Assembly (NCBI RefSeq): GCF_006783905.1
Contig: NZ_VFPE01000006.1
Span: forward strand, 1-64,000
From: Microbacterium kyungheense
GTDB taxonomy: Bacteria; Actinomycetota; Actinomycetes; Actinomycetales; Microbacteriaceae
Direction: 5' to 3'
DNA length: 64,000 bases
The position numbers were made by a program, and so were the translations under genes. The notes beneath the pieces were generated by a model. It did no database searches, had not been told where the DNA came from, and worked only from the letters and a program-made list of their open reading frames with translations. Positions 1 to 8,182 of this stretch are shown here, one piece after another. Position 1 is the stretch's first letter; each line of letters opens with the position of its first letter.

Positions 1-508
1 TGAGCTCATAGCCGGTGCCCGCCATGAGGACGAGGTATGCCGCCATCGCCGCTGACACCGGACTCGCAGTGATGCCGAGACCCGAGGTCACCGTCGAGGC
101 GGCCAGCGCGCGCTCGGGGCGCTGCCCGTTGCGATACGCGGTCTCGTAGATCACCGGGATGAGCGCGAAGAAGATGTTGGACGTGCCCGAGAGCACGGTG
201 AAGACGAACGCCACGACCGGCGCCACGTAGGTGAGCCGCCGAGGGTTGCGCTGAATGATCTTGGACGCGATCGACACGAGGTAGTCGATGCCGCCGGCCG
301 CCTGCATGGCCGAGGACGCCGTGATGACCGCGATGATGATGAAGAACGCGTCGATCGGAGGCGAACCGGGCTCGAGCCGGAACACGAACACCAGGATCGT
401 CGTGCCGACGACGCCCCACAGACCCAGCCCGAGCCCGCCGGTGCGGACACCGAGCACGATGGCGCCGAGCACCACACAGGCCTGCAGGATGACGAGTACG
501 GTTTCCAT
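1..508 (-). CDS. Dcu-family anaerobic C4-dicarboxylate transporter, N-terminal part (runs off the window)
   Basis: The first 169 residues are present; the C-terminus lies outside the window. The translation begins METVLVILQACVV and is almost wholly hydrophobic. It contains the blocks ASSAMQAAGGIDYLV, SGTSNIFFALIPVIYE and ITASPVSAAMAAYLVLM, which match the DcuA/DcuB family (secondary transporters exchanging or importing succinate, fumarate, malate and aspartate across the cytoplasmic membrane). At least four membrane segments are visible. The ATG at 508 follows AAGGAGCGAG at normal spacing. Family membership is well supported. Substrate and direction are inferred, and Dcu-type carriers in aerobic actinobacteria are often uptake systems. 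Confidence 0.85.
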   Translation of the reverse strand, partial: METVLVILQACVVLGAIVLGVRTGGLGLGLWGVVGTTILVFVFRLEPGSPPIDAFFIIIAVITASSAMQAAGGIDYLVSIASKIIQRNPRRLTYVAPVVAFVFTVLSGTSNIFFALIPVIYETAYRNGQRPERALAASTVTSGLGITASPVSAAMAAYLVLMAGTGYEL

Positions 509-557
509 CTCGCTCCTTCGCCGTTGCGCGCCGTCGTCGGCGCCGCTTGAGGGGTGA

Positions 558-582
558 CGGCCCGGGTCCGGGTCCCGGGCCG
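558..582 (-). terminator. GC-rich hairpin downstream of the DUF7144-like gene
   Basis: A 9-bp perfect inverted repeat (CGGCCCGGG / CCCGGGCCG) with a 7-nt loop lies directly 3' of the gene ending at 597. There is no U-tract, as is common in high-GC actinobacteria. It separates that gene from the dicarboxylate transporter transcribed in the same direction. Confidence 0.5.
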
Positions 583-596
583 GGCCTCACCGGGGG

Positions 597-1004
597 CTAC
601 TCCTCGATCCTCAGCTCACGGCCGTGGGCCGTCAGCGCGTAGATCACGAGGATGTCGACGGCGATGATCGCCAGCGCCCAGAAGGGCTGCGTGGGGATCA
701 GCATCAGCTGCCCGATCGCGCTCAGGGCCGCGAGGATGATCGCGACCACCCGCGCCCACGTCTGTCCCGCCAGCAGGGCGATGCCCGTCAGGATCAGCAG
801 CACCCCGATGATGAGGTTCCACCATCCCCAGCCCTGCACGTCGAAGAGGAACAGTGAGCCGTCCACGACGGCGAAGTAGGCGTCGGGCCCGACGATGGCG
901 ACGAGTCCCTGAAGCCCGCCGAAGACACCGCTGATGAGGAGGATGACTCCGGCGAAGACGCCCCAGCCCGCCCACCCGGTGCGGCCGCTTGTTGCACTGC
1001 TCAT
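597..1004 (-). CDS. Small four-TM membrane protein (DUF7144-like)
   Basis: 135 residues. A short polar N-terminus is followed by four hydrophobic helices at roughly residues 14-38, 58-80, 83-104 and 107-127. Aromatic patches such as VQGWGWWNLIIGVLL and an ARVVAIILAALSAIGQL stretch resemble the small actinobacterial DUF7144 family of unknown function. The ATG at 1004 has an AGGAGA ribosome site 6-7 nt upstream. It lies 57 bp after a small conserved gene on the same strand, so the two may be co-transcribed. No enzymatic motif is visible, and function is unknown. Confidence 0.75.
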   Translation of the reverse strand: MSSATSGRTGWAGWGVFAGVILLISGVFGGLQGLVAIVGPDAYFAVVDGSLFLFDVQGWGWWNLIIGVLLILTGIALLAGQTWARVVAIILAALSAIGQLMLIPTQPFWALAIIAVDILVIYALTAHGRELRIEE

Positions 1005-1061
1005 TACGTTCTCCTGTTCTGTCGTTCTGGCACAGGCACGCTATGGTCGCGTCCTCGGGCG

Positions 1062-1301
1062 TCACGTCACCCGATGCGGGTGAGAATCCCCGTCGTCGAT
1101 GGGATTCACCGAGATGACGGCGATGTGCAGCCCGTCGAACATCGCGAGCAGCCCTATCAGCCGTGCCTGATCGGGCACGGGACCCACCACATGCGTGCGT
1201 CCCTGCGCGTCGGTCGTGACGGTGAAGCCTTCCAGCGCCGTGACGACGAGGTCCGGGCTCAGCGGCCCGCTGACCACGATCTCGACCGTCTGATCGTGCA
1301 C
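1062..1301 (-). CDS. Small conserved hypothetical protein (79 aa)
   Basis: The GTG at 1301 is preceded by AAGGGGG and begins a 79-residue protein starting VHDQTVEIVVSGPLSPDL. Blocks such as GPLSPDLVVTALEGF, GPVPDQARLIGLLAMFDGL and ISVNPI give it the look of a compact alpha/beta fold. From memory, short proteins with this 'VxDQARLxGLL...SVNP' signature are often found beside LuxR/MalT-type regulators in actinobacteria, and here it diverges from one. No signal peptide or membrane segment is visible. Function is unknown; a role tied to the neighbouring regulator is inference from position only. Confidence 0.65.
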   Translation of the reverse strand: MHDQTVEIVVSGPLSPDLVVTALEGFTVTTDAQGRTHVVGPVPDQARLIGLLAMFDGLHIAVISVNPIDDGDSHPHRVT

Positions 1302-1438
1302 CGTGACCCCCTTCGAGACGATGCGCCCGCAGCGCTCGGGCTCCCGCAGGCGACAACTCCTCCAGCATGGCTCTCGCCGCCACGTCACCCCTGTGGGATG
1401 ATTTAGGCCACCGCGCGCCCCTGAGGAAAGGGATGCCA

Positions 1439-4026
1439 GTGGTCGAACCTCGCAGAATGCCTCCGCACGCCGTCGATCGCCCTGCTCTCCGGCGGCAGCT
1501 CGACGCGGCCCTCGTCTCGCCGCTCGCGCTCGTCGTGGCTCCGGCTGGTGCGGGCAAGACGGTCCTCTGTTCACGCAGATGGGCGCAGTCGCGTCCCGAC
1601 CCTCGCCGTCGCGTGGTTCGATCTGACGGCCGCGGACCGTGCCGTCGGCGCGTTCGCGCGCCGCCTGTGCGCGGGGATCGCAGCGGTCGCGCCGCGGTTC
1701 TCGCCGCCGGAGCCGCCCGCCGTCACCGCCAGGGCACGGCTGGGCGAACCGTTCCTGGTCGACCTCGCGGAACGGCTGGCGGACGCGGGCGACCTCGTCC
1801 TCGTGTTCGACGACCTCGACCACCTCTCGAAGGACCGCGGTCCTGACGGATCTGTGGCGGCTCGTGGATCTCCTCCCTCCCAACGCGCACGCGATCTTCT
1901 CGTCGCGCGTCGACCTGAACCTCGGCTGGAGCCGGCACCGGCTGGAGCACGACCTCGTCGAGATCCGCCAGCGCGAACTGGCCTTCGACGACGAGACCAC
2001 CGGCAAGGTGCTGTCCGCGATCGCCGGACGCCACATCGGCCCCGCCACCGCCGCGGCGGTCACCGCGCAGACCGAGGGGTGGGCGGCGGGCGTGCAGCTC
2101 ACGGCGCTGCGGCTGCGCTTCGCCGACGACCCCGGCCGCGTGGTCGAGGAGCTCACCGATACCGACCAGCTCGTCATGAACTATCTCAGCGTCGAGGTCC
2201 TCGACGGGCTGCGCCCCGAGCGGCGCGGCGCCCTCATGCGGCTGGCGGTGCTCGACGAGGTGTCGGCGGGCGTGGTCGAGGCGGTCGCCGACGTCGCGGG
2301 CGGCGACGACTTCCTCACCGCGCTCGAGCGCGACTCGCTGTTCCTCGTGCGTGTGCCGGGCCGCCCCGGCTGGTTCCGTCTGCACCGGCTGTTCCGCGAT
2401 CTGCTCATCTATCGGCTCCGCGCGACGGAGCCCGCCGTCGAAGAGGGCGTGCTCGAAGCGGCCGCCGATTGGTTCCTCGCGGCCGGCGACACCGACACCG
2501 CCGTCGACTATCTGCTGCGCGGGCGCCGCTGGACGCGCGCCATGGACCTGATCCTCGGCCTCGGGCCCGACCCGTCCGAGGAGGTGCGCGCCGCGAAGAT
2601 CGCCCACTGGCTCTCGATGGTCCCGCCCGAGGTGCGGGTGGCACGACCCGACGCCGTGCTGCTGCTCGCGATCGCGAACACGATGAGCGGGCACACCAGA
2701 TCAGCCGTCGACACGCTGCAGCGGCTCGCCGACCGTCGCCTCACCGTCGGCCGTCGCCAGATCGCGCTGGCCTACCTCGCCGCGGAGGTGCAGTTCAGCC
2801 CGCACCCCGAGCTCTTCGCGGGCATCGCGGACGAGGCCCTCGCCCTGCTGGCGGCGCACCCCGACGCCGGACCGCCCGACCTGATGGGCCTGACGTCACG
2901 TCCGCTGCTCCAGCTGATCAGCCAGGTGTCGGCCGGACGGGCGCTGCTGATGCTCGGCCGGATCGACGACGCACGCGCGCACCTCGCCGCAGCCCTTTCA
3001 CCGGCCGCGCTCGCGTATCCCCGCCATCGGGTGCACGCGCTCGGCTCGCTGGCGGTCGCGGAAGCGCTCTCGGGCCTGCTCACGAGCGCCTCCGAGCACG
3101 CGAACGAAGCACTCGCCGTCGAGCGCGACATCGGCGCGCACGGTCACCCCGCTCCCGCCGACGCCCACCTCGCACGCGCACTCGTGTGCATCCAGCGGGG
3201 CGAGGCCGGAGCGGGCGCGGCCTCGCTCGCCGTGGCCGTCGCGGCGGCGGCATCCAACAACCGCACGCAGCTGCTCTGGCTCGCCCACGTCGCCTCACGA
3301 CTCATCCATCCGCTCGACCTCGCCGACGACGTCGAGGCCCTCGGTCCGCCGCCCCCGCTGGTGCGCCAGGCGCTGCTGTCGATCTCACTGCGCGAGGCGC
3401 GCCTGGAAGGCGGTCGCGGCGCTCTCCCCGCGCCGGCGACCGAATGGTCGGCGGTCGCGTTCGAAGAGGTCGCCGGACTCGTCGGCGCGGGGCGCACGGC
3501 ACAGGCGCGCGAGCGGCTCGCCCAGCTCAGGGCCGCGGGCGTGCAGCCGAACCCGATCGCGCTGATCGAGGCGGACGCCCTCACCGCCTGGCTCTGCCTC
3601 GCCGAGGGGCACCGCGTGGCCGCGAGGGAGCACCTCGAGGCCGCCCTGCAGCGTGCACAGGACGACCGCCTGGCCCGCCCGTTCCTGCGGGTCGGGCCGC
3701 CGCTGCTCGATCTGCTCGACGAGGTGCCGACCGGGCGCGCCGAGTTCGGGCGGGTGATCGCGGAGCGCCTGCGAAGCCAGGGATCGGCGCGCAGCGAACG
3801 GCTCGTCGACGAGCTGACGCCCCGCGAGCGGGAGCTGATCGGCTACCTGCCCACCCGGTACACGATCGCCGACATCGCCGAGCGATGCTTCCTGTCGACC
3901 AACACGATCAAGACCCACCTCGCCCACATCTACCGCAAGCTCGGGGTCGCCTCGCGCGACGCCGCGATCGAGCGGGCCACCGAGCTGGGGCTGTTCGACT
4001 CAGCGGAGCACCACGACGTCATCTGA
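1439..4026 (+). pseudogene. MalT-type LuxR-family ATPase regulator, broken by two +1 frameshifts
   Basis: Reading from the GTG at 1439 (GAGGAAAGG upstream), the frame encodes a P-loop, APAGAGKT. One extra base near 1598-1602 moves the reading to a second frame (LAVAWFDLTAADR...VFDDLDHLSKDR). Another extra base near 1838-1840 moves it to a third frame, which then stays open to 4026 (VLTDLWRLVDLLPP... to the C-terminal LuxR helix-turn-helix LTPRERELIGYL...STNTIKTHLAHIYRKLG). Removing two bases restores a protein of about 860 residues, normal for MalT-like STAND regulators: N-terminal NTPase, TPR-like middle, C-terminal HTH. The region around 1565-1580 also looks as if three bases were gained in two places. 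Downstream codons show no decay, so sequencing error or very recent inactivation are both possible. The start could also be the ATG at 1433. Confidence 0.8.
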
Positions 4027-4069
4027 CGAGGGTGATGCGACGTGCAAGAGGCGGAGGGACGATGACGAC

Positions 4070-5461
4070 ATGAGCACGATCTCCGAGAACGACTGGACCG
4101 CGCCGATGAGCACGGCGGAGCATCTGGAACGCGGGCTCGCCGCCCGCAAGGCGACGCCGCGCCGCTCCCTCTCCACGCTGACCACATCGGGACGCGACCC
4201 GCTGTCGATCCTCGATGCGCAGAACCGCACGCGCGTGCCAGAGCTCGTGCCGCTGCGCACCGAGCGCATGTCGGCGAACCCGTTCGCGTTCTACCGGGCG
4301 ACCGCGGCGCTGCAGGCGGCAGATCTCGCCCGAGACCCGCACAGCGGCATCCTCGTCGCGTCGTGCGGCGACGCGCATGTGGCCAACTTCGGGTTCTACG
4401 CGTCGCCGCAGCGCACCCTCGTGTTCGACCTCAACGACTTCGACGAGGCGGCGTGGGCGCCATGGGAGTGGGACCTCAAGCGTCTGATCGCCAGCGTGGT
4501 CATCGCGGGCCAAGCCACGTCGCGCGACGAGGCGGTGGTGGATGCCGCGGTCCGCGGTGCGGTCTACGCCTATGCCCGCGCGATCAGGTCGTCGGTCGGG
4601 TCCTCACCCCTCGAGCGCTACTACCTGCACTCCGATGTGGCTGCGGCGCTCGCGATCATGGACCCGCAGTCCCGGCGCGCGATGCGCGCCGCGATCCGCG
4701 AGGCCAAGAAGCGCACCGGCGACAAGGCGGCCCGCAAGCTGACGCAGCTCGGCGAAGACGGGCGTCGCCGTTTCGTCGACCAGCCGCCGACGATGACGCA
4801 TGTCGAGTCCGAGTTCGCGAGCCGCCTGCAGGGCTACATCGAGACGTACATCGCCAGCGCGGACATCAGCATCCGCGTGCTGCTCTACGACTACGTCTTC
4901 GCCGACATCGCACGGCGGGTCGTCGGCGTCGGGAGCGTCGGCACGCGCTGCTGGATCACCGTCTTCCAGGATGGAGACGGTCGGCCCCTGCTGCTGCAGG
5001 TCAAAGAAGCCGGTCGCAGCGTCCTCTCGGAGTACGGCGGGATCGAGCAGCCGGCAGAGGCGGACCACTTCATCGCCGAACACGGCCAGGGCGCGCGGGT
5101 GGTCGCACTGCAGAAGACCCTGCAGGCCTTCTCGGACCCGTTCCTCGGTCACGCCCGAGGGCCCGAGGGCCGCGACTTCTACGTGCGCCAGTTCCGCGAC
5201 ATGAAGGGCGGCATCTCGGCCGAGGCGCTCGAGGACGTCCCGTTCGCCACGTACGCGCAGGCGTGTGCCGTCACGCTGGCTCGCGCACACGCGCAGTCTC
5301 CGATGGTGACGGAGCTGGCGGGGTACCTCGGCAACGGGCGGATCGCGGCCGAGGCCATCCTGGAGTGGTCGCACGCCTATGCGGACCTGTCGCGCGCCGA
5401 CTACGAGGCCTTCCTCGCCGCGAACGGAGACCTCCGCGACGGCGCGGCGGGCCACCGCTAG
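4070..5461 (+). CDS. DUF2252 family protein
   Basis: 463 residues matching the DUF2252 family (COG4320), which has a kinase-like/aminoglycoside-phosphotransferase-like fold but no firmly assigned reaction. Visible blocks are RMSANPFAFYRATAALQAAD, CGDAHVANFGFYASP, FDLNDFDEAAWAPWEWDLKR and QVKEAGRSVLSEY. The CGDAHxxNFG and FDxNDFDE segments resemble the catalytic and metal loops of such kinases. It is cytoplasmic, with no signal or membrane segment. The ATG at 4070 lies 43 bp after the broken LuxR gene and 9 bp before the HAD gene, so the three may share a transcript. Confidence 0.85.
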   Translation: MSTISENDWTAPMSTAEHLERGLAARKATPRRSLSTLTTSGRDPLSILDAQNRTRVPELVPLRTERMSANPFAFYRATAALQAADLARDPHSGILVASCGDAHVANFGFYASPQRTLVFDLNDFDEAAWAPWEWDLKRLIASVVIAGQATSRDEAVVDAAVRGAVYAYARAIRSSVGSSPLERYYLHSDVAAALAIMDPQSRRAMRAAIREAKKRTGDKAARKLTQLGEDGRRRFVDQPPTMTHVESEFASRLQGYIETYIASADISIRVLLYDYVFADIARRVVGVGSVGTRCWITVFQDGDGRPLLLQVKEAGRSVLSEYGGIEQPAEADHFIAEHGQGARVVALQKTLQAFSDPFLGHARGPEGRDFYVRQFRDMKGGISAEALEDVPFATYAQACAVTLARAHAQSPMVTELAGYLGNGRIAAEAILEWSHAYADLSRADYEAFLAANGDLRDGAAGHR

Positions 5462-5470
5462 AGTCGCGGC

Positions 5471-6394
5471 ATGAGCGACTCCCTGCCCTCGTGGCGCGAC
5501 ACCGCCACGCGCACCGCAATCTTCGACTTCGTGGCCGCCGTGACCGACGAGAACGGCCCGGACTACGTCGTGCCCGAGGCACGTGTCGCCGTGTTCGACA
5601 ACGACGGCACGCTCTGGACCGAGAAGCCGATGCCCACGCAGCTGCACTACCTGCTGGAGCAGTGGAAGGCCGCCGCAGCCGCTGATCCGTCGCTCGCCGA
5701 CACGCAGCCGTACCAGGCCGCCGCCAGCGGCGACATGTCGTGGCTCAGCGCGGCGATCGACAGGCACTACGCCGGCGACGACGCCGACCTCGGGCTGCTG
5801 ATCGCCGCGGTCGCGAGCGCCTCAGGCGGTGTCAGCGTCGACGAGTACGCGGCATCCGTCGCCGAGTTCTATCGCGAGGCGCGCCACCTCACCCTCGGCA
5901 CGCCGTACGCCCAGGTCGTCTACCAGCCGATGGTCGAGCTCATCCGGTTCCTCGAGGCCAACGGCTTCACGACCTATATCGTGTCCGGCGGCGAGCGGGA
6001 CTTCATGCGCCCGATGACCGAGGCGAACTACGGCATCCCCGCCGAGCGGGTCGTCGGCACCGGGATGGGCCTCACGTACGACGCCGAGACGAACACCGTG
6101 CGCTACGCGCCGAAGCTCGCGTTCTTCGACGACGGCCCCGAGAAGCCGGTCCGCATCTGGATGCGGACCGGGCGCCGGCCGATCCTCGCCGCCGGCAACT
6201 CGAACGGCGACGTGCCGATGCTGCGGTTCGCGCAGGGGAACCCCCGCAGCCTCGCACTGCTGGTGCATCACGACGACGACACGGGCCGTGGCGACGCCCC
6301 GTACGACAAGGGCGCCGAGCAGGCGCTCGCTGCCGACGGCATCACCGTCATCAGCGTCCGCGACGACTGGGCGCAGGTCTTCCCCACCGCCTGA
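5471..6394 (+). CDS. HAD-superfamily hydrolase (phosphatase-like)
   Basis: 307 residues. Motif I is VFDNDGTLWTE with the expected nucleophile near Asp43. Motif II appears as YIVSGGERDF near residues 169-177, and the acidic motif IV as GNSNGDVPML near residue 247. This is the layout of the HAD phosphatase/phosphoserine-phosphatase-like branch, with a helical cap (residues about 55-150) between motifs I and II. The substrate cannot be read from the sequence. It starts 9 bp after the DUF2252 gene, suggesting co-transcription, and converges on the FGE gene. Confidence 0.85.
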   Translation: MSDSLPSWRDTATRTAIFDFVAAVTDENGPDYVVPEARVAVFDNDGTLWTEKPMPTQLHYLLEQWKAAAAADPSLADTQPYQAAASGDMSWLSAAIDRHYAGDDADLGLLIAAVASASGGVSVDEYAASVAEFYREARHLTLGTPYAQVVYQPMVELIRFLEANGFTTYIVSGGERDFMRPMTEANYGIPAERVVGTGMGLTYDAETNTVRYAPKLAFFDDGPEKPVRIWMRTGRRPILAAGNSNGDVPMLRFAQGNPRSLALLVHHDDDTGRGDAPYDKGAEQALAADGITVISVRDDWAQVFPTA

Positions 6395-6424
6395 TCGCAG
6401 CCGCGCCGGTGGCCCGGCGACCGG

Positions 6425-7339
6425 TCAGACGTCGCCGACGAGCCGGAAGCCGATGTGCGACATGCCGGTGTCCTCGGCCTGCGGCGAGCGCGCCGCGGGC
6501 CGGAACCGCAGGCAGTAGTCAGGCGAGCACAGGTGCGAGCCGCCCTTGAGCACGCGGCGCGGGATCGACGGGAAGCCGTCCTGGGCACTGGCGGCGGCGA
6601 GCAGGTTCGCGCGCTTGCCGGCATCCACCGGCTTGTCCGACAGTCGCAGGTGCCGCGGCGTGTAGAAGTCCGTGGTCCACTCCCACACGTTTCCGGTCAT
6701 GTCGTACAGCCCGAAGCCGTTGGGCTCGTACGAGCCGACGGGAGCGGCATCCCCCACTCCCTGGTTGTCGTACGGAAAGCGGCCGAGCCACGAGTTCGCC
6801 TGCGGCACGCCGCCCGGGTAGGGCTCGTCGCCCCACGCGAACCGCTTGCCGTCGAGCCCGCCGCGGGCGGCGTACTCGTGCTCGGTCTCGGTGGGCAGGC
6901 GGAGTCCCGCCCATCTGGCGTAGGCCTGGGCATCCTCGAAGGCGATGTGGACGACGGGATGCCGCAGCCGCTCGTCGATGGACGACTCCGGCCCGAACGG
7001 CCGGCGCCAGTACGCGCCGGGCTGCCAGCGCCACCAGTTGCGCCAGTCCCGCAGGTCGACCGGCCCCGGCGTCGGCGTGAACACCATGGCGCCCGGGACG
7101 AGGTCGGCGGGGTCGGCGCCTTCGAAGTTCGCGGGGTCGAGCTCGCGCTCGGCGACGGTGACGTAGCCGGTGTCGTCGACGAACGCGGCGTACTGCTCGT
7201 TCGTCACGGCGTACCGGTCGATGCGGAACGGTGCGACCTCACGCTCGTGGACCGGCTGCTCGTCGGGGTAGAACTCGTCGGAGCCCATCGTGAACGTGCC
7301 GCCGGGAAGCAGCACCTGGTCGTGGATCGCAGACGTCAC
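6425..7339 (-). CDS. Formylglycine-generating enzyme (sulfatase-modifying factor)
   Basis: 304 residues of a complete FGE-sulfatase domain: PGGTFTMGSDEFYPDEQP at the N-terminus, RYAVTNEQYAAFVDDTGY, LRLPTETEHEYAARGG, MTGNVWEWTTDFY, and the catalytic C-terminus GGSHLCSPDYCLRFRPAAR. The two cysteines (about Cys271 and Cys276) are the copper-binding pair of aerobic FGEs, so the enzyme should oxidise the active-site Cys of type I sulfatases to formylglycine. The GTG start at 7339 lies 17 bp after the GAP-family gene, so the two form an operon. That operon diverges from a large sulfatase with the CSPTR target motif, its obvious client. The ribosome site is weak. Confidence 0.92.
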   Translation of the reverse strand: MTSAIHDQVLLPGGTFTMGSDEFYPDEQPVHEREVAPFRIDRYAVTNEQYAAFVDDTGYVTVAERELDPANFEGADPADLVPGAMVFTPTPGPVDLRDWRNWWRWQPGAYWRRPFGPESSIDERLRHPVVHIAFEDAQAYARWAGLRLPTETEHEYAARGGLDGKRFAWGDEPYPGGVPQANSWLGRFPYDNQGVGDAAPVGSYEPNGFGLYDMTGNVWEWTTDFYTPRHLRLSDKPVDAGKRANLLAAASAQDGFPSIPRRVLKGGSHLCSPDYCLRFRPAARSPQAEDTGMSHIGFRLVGDV

Positions 7340-7356
7340 CCCACAACCGTAACGGC

Positions 7357-8028
7357 CTAGAAGCTGCCGATGCCCTTGCCGATCATCGAGACGCCGATCA
7401 CGAGCAGCAGCACGGCCATGATGATCGCGTTCTCACGGCCCAGCCAGACTCGCAGCGCGTCCAGCGGTCCGCGCAGCCTGTCGGCGGCGATGAGGTACCC
7501 GACGACCGGGACGAGGACAGTGGATGCCGCGAGCAGCGTGAAGATCGCGATCACGAGCACGATCTCACCGGTCTCGAGGGAGGCCGAGCCGATGTCGACG
7601 CCGGCGCCCGCCGCCATGAGCAGGTTCTTCGGGTTGATCGCGGACAGCAGGAAGCCGAGGCCGAACGCGACCGGGAACGTGACCTTGTCGATGGCCTGCA
7701 TCCACTTCGGCATCTTCGGGTCTTCGCCGGCCTTCGGCCGCCCGCGCCACTGGCGGACGGCGAGCAGCAGGAGCAGGACGCCGAGGATCAACTGGATGAC
7801 GCCCTGGATCGGTTTCGAGGCATCCGGGTCGTCCTCGGGCAGCACCGACGAGAGGAGCGTGAACACCGTGACCGCCACGACGATGCCGATCACCCAGCCG
7901 AGGAGGAACCCGACGCTCGTCACGCGCGCCTTCGGCGACAGCAGCATGAGGATGGCCGCGATTATCGGGATGGGGCTGATCGCCACGCCGAGGGCGAGGG
8001 GAAGGATGTCTCCGATGACGGCGCCCAT
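7357..8028 (-). CDS. GAP-family six-TM membrane protein
   Basis: 223 residues with about six hydrophobic helices (approximately 4-26, 36-59, 75-92, 117-140, 150-178, 198-220). Features such as LGVAISPIPIIAAILML, VGFLLGWVIGIVV and FLLSAINPKNLLMAAGAG place it in the actinobacterial GAP (Sap, sulfolipid-addressing-like) family, related to LysE-type exporters. The ATG at 8028 has AGGAGG seven bases upstream; the ATG six bases earlier has poorer spacing. Together with FGE it diverges from the sulfatase gene. Transport of a sulfated or amphipathic compound is a guess from context. Confidence 0.8.
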   Translation of the reverse strand: MGAVIGDILPLALGVAISPIPIIAAILMLLSPKARVTSVGFLLGWVIGIVVAVTVFTLLSSVLPEDDPDASKPIQGVIQLILGVLLLLLAVRQWRGRPKAGEDPKMPKWMQAIDKVTFPVAFGLGFLLSAINPKNLLMAAGAGVDIGSASLETGEIVLVIAIFTLLAASTVLVPVVGYLIAADRLRGPLDALRVWLGRENAIIMAVLLLVIGVSMIGKGIGSF

Positions 8029-8182
8029 GGGCATGCCTCCTGGTCCGGAAGGGTGTCGGCTGTCGGACTCACCGTAGCGGTCCCGTCCCTCGTGGCATTC
8101 CTTCCGCTCGTGTCGCGCAGTGGATAGCTTCGAGGTGCGCCGTGCCCTCATGCGGCGCCTCGGGAGCGAAGGTGGAGTGAAC

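Noticed and set aside
1548..4073. 841-codon frame as a separate gene
   Set aside because: Only residues about 19-98 fit the regulator family; the rest is Arg-rich out-of-frame translation. It is one part of the frameshifted regulator.
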